Assembly (NCBI GenBank): GCA_029204225.1
Contig: CM055101.1
Coordinates: 31,997,683 to 32,061,682, forward strand
Direction of reading: 5' to 3'
Source: Diphasiastrum complanatum
Taxonomy: Eukaryota; Streptophyta; Lycopodiopsida; Lycopodiales; Lycopodiaceae
Length of the DNA: 64,000 bases
Positions 25,801-37,800 of this stretch are shown one piece after another. Under the pieces are notes generated by a model. It did no database searches and was not told where the DNA came from. It saw only the letters and a list, made by a program, of their open reading frames with translations. How positions within the stretch are numbered: the first letter of the stretch is position 1; each line of letters starts with the position of its first letter. Both the position numbers and the translations under genes were made by a program.

Positions 25801-28800
25801 CAAAGATGGAAGCAAGGTTCAAGGTGTTGACAACACCTCCTATCCATTGAAGGCATTGGATCTATACCCCTCATTCTTCCCAATGGAGAAGAAATTTATG
25901 TTCCTAAGATTAAGAAAAATCTCATTTCGGTCTCTACAATCATGAATCAAGGATTGATTGTAGAATCTAAAGAAGACAAATGTCTTATAAAAGACCCAAA
26001 GGGATCACTTTTAATTGTTGCTTCGGGAACATTGCGAGGAGGTTTGTTTTTGTTGGATATTTATGACCCTAAAGCTTTGACATCCTTTGGTCTTGTTGCT
26101 ACTAATTCAGATGCATTGGAGTTGGCTAAACTATGGCATGCGAGGTACGGGCACCTCAATTTTGGAAGTTTGAATATGTTGAAGAAATTTAACATGGTGG
26201 AAGGCATTCCAAATATGGAGCATCCCGAAGGACATGTATGCGAAGGATGCATACTTGGTAAGTTTCAACGGAAGCCTTTTCCTATTGATGGGACTATCAA
26301 AGTTGGTGATAAGTTTGCCTTGATTCATAGTGATGTACGTGGTCCAATGAGGACCAAATCCATTGGTAAATGCAAGTACTTCGTTACTTTTATTGATGAT
26401 TTTTGAAGGTTTACATCATAGTAGCCCGTGGTACCGCTGGTATGGTACCGCCGGTACGGTACCGCCCTGGGATCCGCGGTACCAGGGCGGTACCGTAATA
26501 TAAAAAAAAAAAAAAAAATTTTGGTACCGCCGAGCGATATGGTACCGCGGTACCATATGTGGTCCCACGGTACCGGGATCCGCGGGGCCTATGGTTTACA
26601 TGGATCTTTCCTATGAAGGCAAAATCTGAAGTTTTTCAACGCTTCAAAGATTTTCTAGCTATGATAGAAAATCAATTTGGGCATACTTTGAAGATACTAC
26701 GTACCGACCGAGGAGGGGAATACATTAAAAGTACGTTCGGCACGTTTCTTCAAAGCAAAGGCATTCTACATCAAATGACTACACCTTACACACCGCAACA
26801 AAATGGTGTTGCCGAGAGGAAAAATCGCACAATCATGGAGATGGCTCGTTGCATGCTTAAGGCAAAGGGCGTTCCCCACAAGTTTTGGGCTGAAGCGGTT
26901 ATTACGGCGGCATACATTAGTAATCGGTGTCCGACTAAAGCCTTGAAGATTTTGACTCCTTATGAAGTTTGGTATGGTAAGAAGCCATCGGTTTCTCACT
27001 TTCGCACTTTTGGTTGCACGGCTTATGTGTCTATTCCTGATAAGCTAAGATCTAAACTAGATGATAAAGGAGTAAAATGCATTTTTATGGGCTATAGTAG
27101 TGAAAGTAAAGGCTATAGATTGTTTAATGTGGATACTAACAAAATCATAGTGAGTCGTGATGTTCATTTTGATGAGAAAAACTCCTATGATCTTGCGCCC
27201 ATTCATGTCATGAAAGGGGACATCCCCCAAGATGACTATGTTGAAGTGTTTCCAGATTTGGTATCACCATCTAATGTTGAAGAGGAGGGACTGCCATCAT
27301 CCTCTAATGGACAGCCCACTGGACCTTCAAGCGAACAGCCCATAATTCATCAAGAGGAGCAGATTTATGAAGAGGAACGACCAGTTGAAAACTTTGGACA
27401 GCATAGTCCAATTTCAGAGCACTTTGGACAGCAAAGTGTTGACAGTTCAGATCACTTTGGACAGCAAAGCGTTGATCAAAGTAAGGCTGTTGGACAGCCT
27501 AAACCAGTCCCTAAATGGCTGTTGCAGACTTTGCAGGACAGCAAAGTGAACCGCTTCTATGAAGGGAAGACTCGTGCCTCATCTAAATCAGTAGAATTTG
27601 CTAATTTTTCTGATTTTGCTCTTACATCTATTGAGGATAGTGCAATAGAACCTGTTTTTTATGAGCAGGCCAGAGGAGTAAAATGTTGGGAGGACACGAT
27701 GAAAGAGGAGTATGACTCACTCATAAAGAACCAAACATGGGTTCTTGTTGATCTTCCACATGGAAAGAAAGCAATTGGCTGTAGATGGGTTTATAACATC
27801 AAGTACAAGTCCGATGGTACTGTTGAAAGGTACAAGGCAAGACTTGTTGCCAAAGGTTATGCGCAAAAGGAGGGCATTGATTATGAGGAAATTTTTGCAC
27901 CTACCGCACGAATAACTACCGTAAGGATAGTCACTGCTTTGGCTGCCCATCATGGTTGGCATATGCACCAACTTGACATAAAGACAGCCTTCCTCAATGG
28001 TGATCTTAATGAGGAAGTTTACCTTTAGCAACCTGTTGGTTTTTTGGTTGCAGGTGGTGTCTTCTCAAGAAGGCTCTCTATGGACTAAAACAAGCCCCAA
28101 GGATGTGGTATCAAAAGATACACACATACTTTTGTGATCGCGGGTTTTCTAACAGTCCTAGTGAATCTACGCTTTATGTCATGCATACATCTGAGTTTAT
28201 CATCATCATTTTGCTATATGTTGATGATATTATCATTACGGGTAGTAATGAACAATATATTGCAGCCTTAAAATCTGATCTTGCTTCAGTTTATGATACA
28301 TCAGATTTAGGCCAATTGCATTTCCACCTTGGTCTTGAGTTTTTGCAAGGAAAGGCTGGAATCTTCATTACCCATCAGCGGTACATTAAGCAGATTTTGA
28401 AGCGTTTCAAAATGGAAGATTGCAAGCCGGTTGCTACACCAATTGAGACGGGGATGAAGTTAAGTAATCAAAGTGGTGGTGAACCATTTGATACTACACT
28501 ATATTGTCAAGCGGTTGGAAGTCTCATTTACTTATGCAACTCAAGACCAGACATATCTTATAGTGTTTCCCTCATGAGTCAATTCATGCATGCTCCGTTG
28601 ACATCACATTGGAAAGCATTGAAGAGGATCCTTCGATATCTTCAAGGAAGTAAAACACTTGGTCTGTTTTATCCTTATAGTGATGATGCATGTTTGGCTG
28701 GTTTTTGTGACTCGGATTGGGGTGGAGATCAAGACACTAGATGCTCTACTAGTGGTCATTGCTTTTTCATTGGAAATTCTGCAGTTGCAACCCACCGTTG

Positions 28801-31800
28801 CTACATCCTCAAGTGAAGCAGAATATAGAGCAACGTTTTCAGCCACTACGGAGTGTATATGGTTGAGACAATTGCTTGTCGATATGAAGCATGGCCAGCC
28901 CTCAGCTACTCTCCTATTTACGGATAGTCAAAGTGTTATTGCCATTGCACGAAATCCAATATTTCATGCAAGAACAAAGCATATCGAGATCCACTATCAC
29001 TTTGTTCGGGAGAAGCTTCATAATGGCAACATCACGCTTGAATATTGTCCCATGGAAGATAATATTGCAGATGTGTTCACTAAGGCATTGCCTAGAGTTC
29101 GATTTAAAGCTCTTTGTGAAGCTTTAAGTTTAAAGCAACTTGCTGATTTTCTTACTTAGTGAATACATGTCATTTTCATTAAAGGAGGGTGTTAGAATAA
29201 TAAATGTAAATGATGTAGAAGCCATAGGTTACTATGACCCAAAAGGTCGAGATCTGTGTAACCATGGTCATTTATATTTAAGGCCCAAGTTAGTATGAAA
29301 CTAACTTGTAGGGACTCGTGGGTCCACTAGGGGCCTATACATGTGAGTTAAGTACCTAACTTGTTATTTGGGGTACTTAATTATTCTATGTAGCTTATGG
29401 TAGCTAGATAGCCATTAGTCAAGTTATTGGACAGCCAACAGTCATGAAGGTAGATAGCCATCTTGGACTACTTGTATGTAGCCATTCATTTGTATGAGAC
29501 ACACTTTTGTTAAGCAATCTACTGTTCATATTGGCTGTCCACAAGTTTCTACAAGAGGGTCATCTAACCATCTCTCTCTTCTCTTTGAGAATACTTTGTG
29601 TTAATGAATAGTCTTGATTTTGGATTCCTACAGCACCTTCGTCTAACAAAATTCATTATGGTCATGACTCTACAACTGATGGCAGTGATCCGCTTCAGAC
29701 AATGTGGGGTAGGTACGAGTCAAATCCTCCTCATCTCAAAGTAGTTTGACACATTGTCTGTGACAACTTGTACCACATGAGCGGGGTTGACATGCTACAT
29801 GGCTTCCTCGATCTGCTTGAAGATGTATTGCCCATCCTGGATGGCACCCCCATGAGAGGGTCCATTACATTCTAGAACATGGTGCCCATGCAATTGGAAA
29901 CAATGTTGACGACCAACCTATGTTGAATGTCAGTCCATCCATTGGCCATGATGGAGTAGCCAAATACCTCCCAACCAGACCTTAGTTGTTGTAGTTGGGT
30001 ATCAACACAGTCATATGCTACCCTTAGGTGTGTGTTGGGGGGGGGGGGGGCTATAAGCAAGGGTGCACACAACTACAAATTTCGACATCTCTAAATAGGT
30101 GGTGTGTTTGCTATGGTGAAATGGTACCTATAAGCCATAGAATTTGTCAGCTGCATCATTGTTGCGCCTTCAAAAGGGTCGACAATTGGTGCTTTGAGGC
30201 ATGGTGGAATGTCGGATGTGCCGACGAAATGAGCCCTCACTTTGGTGAGTTTGCTGGAGTAATCAATACAATAAAAAGGGCATCTCCAACACTTAGTGCC
30301 AGTGTCACCATATCGACCACCCTCAGCCTGTAGCAGCTCTACCTCATCCCAATTTAAAGGCCTAGGCATGATGAATCCTAAACCCTAAACCAATACAAAC
30401 CTAGACCCCAAAACGAAAGCTCTAAACTGTAAGCACAAAATGTTAAGCCCTAAACCCAAAACAAATAACCAACTCTAAAAAGCTTTTCCCAAAATCCCTA
30501 GGTCTAGCCTACGTAGTGAGATTCCAAAAAATCAACCAAAACGTGCAAAAAGCGAAAAAAAAGGTGAATACTGATGAATACATGTGGAAAGAAACTAAAT
30601 GCAAGAAAAATGTCCTAAATTTGATGCCTGCAACCTGTTCCATGCTCAATGTAGCAAAAAACTTTAGAAAAAACAATTCGGGAAAAACTTAGCAAATGGC
30701 AGCCATATCATGTGAATGGACTCATGGAATAATGGTGAAATTTGATACAGTAAGAAACCAAAAAATGCTATGAGAAAATCTGTCCAGCAGATTCATCCCT
30801 CAACTGGTCACCCTCTTTTAGCTAGGCCCCTGTTGCATTTTTAAACATTAATTTTTTCTTTCACCTGTCTCGAACTGGTATGTTCCGGAAAAGTACTATA
30901 CAAAACGTACAATATGTTCCAGCCTGATATGGTTGGAACAGGCTTCTGAGAACTTCTAGCTTCAAAAACTGGGAAAAAGTCCTAATTTAGTGGAAATTCA
31001 TACTTTTTGTGTCCAAAAAAGGATGGTCTTTGATATTCTAGATTTTGTTTTCCATTTGTTTTCCACAAAGGCTCGATGCTACAAATCCCAAAGAAATTTC
31101 TCATATTGGTCTCTGTGAGATTCCCTATCTCTACTATGTGAAAAAACTTGTTTGATTTTGACATTCCTTTGCTATACTTTTGAATACAAAAATTTGATTG
31201 GCTCTTGCCACCCTCTCAACACAATTCTTGTCAAATATGACATATGGACACAAGGCGTTGCTGGAAGCAATTGGATAAACTTTTCAGCTTATTCTAATTT
31301 GTTGACTACTACTTTGTAGTCACACATCTCCTTGGCAAAATTTGATATTATTTCAGCCCATTGTTCCTTTTCTTATCATTGTTGCTTGCTACTGGATAAG
31401 GTTGGTTCACTTTTGGAGTGATTTAAGGCATTAATTAGTTGACACCCACTACTCTAGCATGTTTATGCTATAGTTCAATAATTTGTTTATACTGTATTTG
31501 GAAGTTAAAACCACAAAGGACATGCTTAAATGAAACCAGTCAAGGTAGAAACTTTCTTGAAGGTGACAAATTTTTGGAAATATTTTGGAAATAGTAACGA
31601 AAGCCTCGAGTAGTCAACTCTTTTACAATAAAGCTTGCTCTTGTGCATGAGTTTGCTCCAATGATTCTTGTGAGCATGTCTGGATTGAACACATAACAAG
31701 TTAGTTTCTTATTACAAAAATACTTGAGTATGATGGTCAATTTATACATAAAGTTTGACACCATATAAATAGTGTTGCCACACCTTGAGTGAATGTATGA

Positions 31801-34800
31801 TTGAATAATATTCTTTCTCATGTGTCAAGTACCTATGTTGAGCAAGAGTGAGATTTACTTTCAAAAGCTATTGGCCTCCTTTTCCCCCATTGTGCATGAA
31901 CGAATCGTGAGCACAGGCACAGTGGCCATTTCCTCCTTCAGTGCCTTAAAAAATTGTCCTCAGTCTCTTTCACCCTAATAACCAATACGTTGTTTCTGCA
32001 TAACTAGTCCACACTAGATTGCTAGCCAATGTAGTTCTCAACAAATCTATGATAAAAAAACGCAAAAACCTAAGAATGACCATAGCTAACGAATATTGGT
32101 TGGCCAAGGCGTCATACAGAACTCAACTTTCTTACTATTGGCATACAAAACTACATTTTGCAATGCCCTAAAAATTGCTCTTAGATGCCCTCTATGATCA
32201 AGAATCAACTTATTGTATACTAGTGTCATCGATAAAATAAACGACCAACCTACCCATATGGTCCCTGAGTAAACCATTCATTGGCATCATGAACGTCGTT
32301 GTAGCGCTAGTCTGCCCAAAACTCTAAACCTAAAACTCGTAATGCCCAAACCTGAAACACCGTCTTTGGCACACTCATACTTGTCGTATGATGGCTATTT
32401 TGTTCCCTTGGGTTATGCATTTGCTGTGTCATGTTTTAGATGGATGCCAAAGCCTTAGTCATCAATGAAAATTCTTATAGTATGAAGTTGTTAAATGAGT
32501 CAAACATCATGATTCTAGTCTTAGATATTTGATATAACGTGACACTTATCTAGAAGTTATCCTAATTCAAACTACAATAAAATTAGATCTTTTGTTTCGC
32601 ATTCGTTTCTGTTTTTTTAGATTTGTTTCTATTTCCATCCCTGAGGTAGCTCTAGTTTATAGGCCACTTGACCAATTTTCTTGATCACCTTCCATGGTCC
32701 ACAATATCAATCCTTTAGACTTTCACAATATGCTTTTTAGCCAAGTTTGGATGCAATCTAGTGAAACTAGAAGACATGCATGCGATAATATTATTATTAA
32801 AGTTACTATTTCTTGCCATCAAGGACAATCCATCAATTTTGATGTGAATTTGCTTCTAGAAATTCATTTTTCAATTTGGCATGCTCCAACAACTACACTA
32901 AATATATCATGCATAAACTTTTGATTGATTCACAAAGATTGTATCGTAAAACAATATTTAGGAATTTTGAGCAATCAATAATGCAAATCCTGTTTTCACA
33001 AAAATCGCACTCAAATTGTTAAGAACTAGATACATGCAAGAAAAAAATATATGAGTGCTTTCCTCACATAACACCATGGGATATCGATCTTCTAGCCGGA
33101 TCTAGACCCTTCCTCATGCGAACCACCTTTGCCATTCTTGAAGGATCTTCTTGCCACACTTCATCATATAGGCACAACTTTGACACCAATATTAGGGCTA
33201 ACGCAAGATCTAACGTCACATGTTCCAAATTGCATAGTAAAAGACTAGAAATTTAGACATGCAATTTACCAACCCAAGTGTAAAGCTCAATCCAAGCTCA
33301 CCCACAAGCTTGGGTGTTTTCTATGATCGCATCTTAGATCAATCCCTTGCCTTATTTATTAGAAGTTAGAACCATTGTGATAGTGTGTATTGGTAGCTTA
33401 GTCTACAATTTCTATACATGCTCATTTTTATTGTTTGGTTTGATCAAGAGATACTAAATAATGATGCTATTCTTTGTTTGGTTTAACATTACCATTAAAT
33501 TGAAAACTCAACTTATGTGTGAATGAAGGGGCGCATTACGTATGCTGATGGCAGCTTCTACGATGGCCATTGGAAAGAGGGAAAGAGGTTAGGATTCGGG
33601 TCCTTCTACTATGCTAATGGTGACATGTATCAAGGTTCTTGGAAAGATGATCATATGCATGGCCAGGTTTGAGTTCTTAAACTTATATGCTCAAACTTCA
33701 TATCTCACCCTATAAGAGACATCTTATCACTAGAAGACAATTCTTTAGATATCTTGAATTTTGTTGGTCCATGAAGATCAAATTTACAACAAGTTGTCTT
33801 GTTGCCTGTGTTTGTAAGCTCATGGTACGTACATATTTACATTGAAGTAGAAAGACTCCTTTTATATGTTAGATTGATTGTTAATTGATGAAGATGTACC
33901 TTTTTTTAAGACATATTTTGAAGTGTAATACCTTATGGGCATGGCTTGCTTGATAGGGTCTTGTTGTCTAATCTTCTAAAAATTATTGGGTGTTAATGGA
34001 GTTTATGTGATTGACTACTCTCTCTCTTTCAATACTCTCTATTTTTCTAGTCTTTGTACGCAACATATCATTTAAGCTCTGGCACTTGTAGACATAATTT
34101 TACAATCATAGTGGCTATGGTCTTCTAGCATGGACTTAAGTTAGAGTTGATTTTATAACATATATCCTCATGAATCCGTGTTTTTAGATTGCAATTTTCA
34201 TTCTATGACCTTCGTAAACCAATTCATATTTGTTTCGCAATAGTAGAATGAGCTTTGCATGCCATCAAATATATATTTTTCTTTGGAAAAGTAAAATTAA
34301 AAAAATGTAGTGTTTCAACTCTCTAGAACAAAGTTCAAGCACTCAGATCATATTTATTTGTAAGTTGGGAGGGGAAAAATACACCCAATGAGTGGAAATG
34401 TTGGGTGAAAGCATTACACATAAATTGATTGATATAGAGGGTTCAAGATGCATGTCTTAAGCATCATGTTATTGGAGTTTAGTTGTTAGTTTTCTTTCTC
34501 GCGTCCTTGAGGGGCACATGTATATATCTGTAGAGTCATTAGTAGATCATATATTCAGACTCAATTGCAGCGAATCGCAATCTACTGCAAAAATGATCTA
34601 GAATGCACATTCCGGATTGTAGCGATTTGCAATGTAGATTGTTTATTTAATTTTTATTTTATTAGGTAAGGAGCCTAATGGTTGATATTTTTTTCGAGAG
34701 TTTAGTTATCTGGGGGAATTTAGACACTAAAGGCCTTATGTTGTTCAAAATAATCAATAACTCCCAAATAGCCTTGTTTCAGTGAAATGGCCAAAGGGAA

Positions 34801-37800
34801 CCTTTTTATCAATCGCTTACGGAACGTCTACCATACACACAAGCGGGAGGCTGCCATTTAGGGGCAGAGAAATGTTGTAAAATAAATAGATAGTGGCAAG
34901 GATCATATTCATTTAATGGCTTTGAGTCTCGACCCTTTGATGGTCCTTTGCTGAAGAATTTCACTTGTAAAGCCTCTTGTATGGAGGGAACTCCTAAATC
35001 ACCTATAGTTACAAAGGCCTTATATGGATAATTTTACCTTTGGCTCTTGCTTGAGCTTTTCTAATGTCTACAGCTCTTCATTATCTCACCCTTAGTTTCC
35101 GAGATATGGGTGATCTTGTCCCGTAGTGATCCTTTTGGTCAATTATCTACCCAAAAGGCTGGACTTATCTGGCATCAAATGCTGCAAAACATGGTTATTC
35201 TTCATTTTAAATCATCATTTGCTCACTCAGTTGCAAACTAGTCTCCCTCATAGCCTTCTACTTTAGGGCTAGAATGCAACAACATGTCTGTACATTGTAG
35301 ACTATGCATTGTGTGGTGTCTCCTCATTGCTGATTCACATATGGTGAATACCTAGCATCAGACTCCCAATCTGAAACTTCACTCAAAACCTAGCATATCC
35401 TGTGCATAGCAATCTGAAACCTCGATCCCTATTGATTTTCCTGCATGTACAAACATTAGAAAACATGAAACATGAAACATGGTGGAGCTAGCTGCCTTGT
35501 CTCCTCCCAACCTTTGATGCATAGATTATGTTCCAGAATGCCTCTCTCTAGGCTCACTTATAATCACCGACACATTCATAAGTCGTGGAGCACCCTGAGG
35601 TTCCTCGTGCTCAAGCTCTTCAATGTGCATCGGAGTAGCTTCTTCGACTTCTAGGTTATACGAGGTTTGTGAAGGGTTACGTGGACACTCCTTCATCTAT
35701 GCCGCCGTAGACATCCAAAGCAAAGATTTTTCTTCGTTGCCTGCTCTTGGTCTTCCGGTGATAGCATCAAAAAGTGTTGGCCCCCTTGGACATTGGACGT
35801 CCCATACCACCCTTCGCCTTTCGAAGTGCCCGTAGCTTTACTCTTTTTGGGCATCTGAACCTGCTCTTGTGAGGATTGACCCTTCTATTTCTCGAATTTC
35901 CATTTTCCCCAAGGCTGAAACCCAAAGGCTATCACGCAAGCCCTCCACAAAATGGAATACTTGTAAGAACATAGGAACTTCCTCTGGTATCTGCATCAAG
36001 GCCTCCTTGTACTTGTCCGCATACTCTTGCACGGACGCATTCCCTTGCTTAAGACCGGTCCAGGTTTGCATGGCTTGGTTCTTTTCATCCAAAGGCACCA
36101 AATTCTCAATGAACATGTGCTTGAAGGATTCCCAGGTGGTAGGCACCAAATTGTCCTTCTCCACCTTCCTCCGCCAACGTTTTGCCGTTTCTTGCAAGCA
36201 GTAAGTGGCTTTGTCAATTCTTTGATCGTCATCGTCAATGTCGCATTTTTTGTGTATCATGCAAAAAATCGGCTGCCTTTTGAACATGAACTGATCTTGA
36301 TTCAACATTGGCAGGTGTATGTGGTTGGGATCCATGCATAAGCATACACGAACTGTTCCTAGTCGCCAAATATTTATTACTATTATAGGCAAACTCAATC
36401 AATGGAAGGTACATTTCCCTATTTAGAAACTAAACAGTTTCTTAACTGAAGTTGTCATGTATCTATGACCTTTTCTAGTTCAAGAGGTACAAAGGCCATC
36501 AAATCCTCCAATACTACTAGTACTCCGTTTGGAACGAAATTATCCTTTCCACCAAGTCGTTCCTTTAGATGACCTACATGGAATATAGGATGTACAATTG
36601 TTCCATAAGGAAGATCTAGTTGATAAGCAGATCGATTGAGTTTCTTTACAATCTTATAAGGGCCACTATATCGTGGAGATAGCTTACAACATTTCCCTAC
36701 TCGAAGTACTTTGAAATCTTTGGGGATTCTAAGATATAGCCAATTTTCGATCTCAAATTCTCTAAGAGTGCAGCTTTGGTTAGCATAGAATTGCGATCGT
36801 CGATCTTGAGCCAATCTAACGCTTTCTTTGGCCACTTACAATATTTCTTGCATATCTTGTAAGAAATCTGATGCAGCTTGTACCTTGAGTCCTTGGAGTC
36901 CAACAAAAATTGGTGAATGAGGCCGAAAGCCATATAACAGTATAAAAGAACTAAATTCAGTGGAAGAATGGTTCACATTATTATATGTGCACTCAACCAT
37001 TGGGAGGTACTTTTCCCAATCTGATTGACATCTAGAAACATATGCAGGGTAGCATATTTTCCATAAACTAGTAAACTCATTCTCTTTGGCCATAAGGTTG
37101 TGGGTGATCTGAAGACGAGATACCATTGATCATTTCTAGTCTTTCAAAGACTGCTTGCCGAAACTTGACAGTGACCTTGGATTCTCGATCACTAACAATA
37201 TCGTTTGGCAATCCATATAGCCTGAACAAATTTTCAACAAAAGGTTGTGCAAGATTTGAAGCTTTGACAATAGATTTTGTTGGAATACATTGAGCCATGT
37301 TAGTTAGACTATCAACTACTACCCAAATGTCATCGTGACCCTTCCCTGTCCTAGGAAGCTCGATCACAAAATTCATGAAAATACTTTCCCACCTCTTGTG
37401 GGGAACTTCACTAGGCAATTTTACAAGTTATGTCTGCATAATTTTAGAGTTCTAGAAGCTAGAGTTCTCTGTCATACTGTAGAGCACGAATCATAGGTGA
37501 AGCCCAACGACCCATGATTTTAAATTTATTTATCTCAGATTCTAGCATACCATGGATTATATTAAATTGCAACACGATTATTAGGGCCCAAGTAGACTAC
37601 CCAATATACCTATTGACAGTTGTGAGGGTGATGAAGCTAAGAGTTTTCTTTTGATCAACCCATCATATGTAGTCAAGATTTACTTCTTTGACAGTCCCAT
37701 GTGAACCAACCTTTTTCTTGTTTGTCTATCCAGACCCCTTCCAGAAATTTATGTTATCATTTTCATGTGCAGGGATGGTTGTATTTTCACACAGGGGATA

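Larger units (their letters stand above)
23666..29632 (+). mobile_element. Copia-1: complete but decayed Ty1/copia element
   Basis: A 5967-bp element with two 443-bp LTRs, the target duplication GCACC (23661-23665 and 29633-29637), an initiator-Met primer site directly after LTR1 and a purine tract AAAGGAGGG before LTR2. By direct comparison the LTRs differ at 9 of 443 positions (about 2%). The order gag, protease, integrase, RT, RNase H is Ty1/copia. Coding lesions: TGA at 24987, frameshifts near 25450 and 25860, TGA at 26404, a MITE at 26417, TAG at 28026, a frameshift near 28060 and a small deletion near 28785. It sits inside a hAT relic. Confidence 0.92.
6220..33528 (+). other. ARC3: 27.3-kb transposon-filled ARC3 intron
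   Basis: The donor is AAG/GTGAGA at 6220 and the acceptor GAATGAAG/GGG at 33528, both phase 0. Joining them makes an uninterrupted MORN repeat (PDGK then GRITYADG), so the splice is well supported by protein logic. The intron holds LINE ends, element D, the composite chromovirus, Copia-1, a hAT relic and gypsy fragments. Bases 6250-7180 show no recognised feature. Confidence 0.83.

Noticed and set aside
26430-26590. CRISPR-like or simple satellite array from repeated GGTACC
   Set aside because: Spacing is irregular, and the terminal repeats and 8-bp duplication identify a MITE. The host is a plant.
30380-30470. CCCTAAA-like words suggesting interstitial telomere repeats
   Set aside because: The words are irregular and mixed with AACCAAT and AACCCAAAAC; there is no tandem array.
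32080-32715. One gypsy element from the RT scrap and integrase scrap
   Set aside because: Both are on the minus strand but in the wrong order (integrase upstream of RT), so they are treated as separate fragments.
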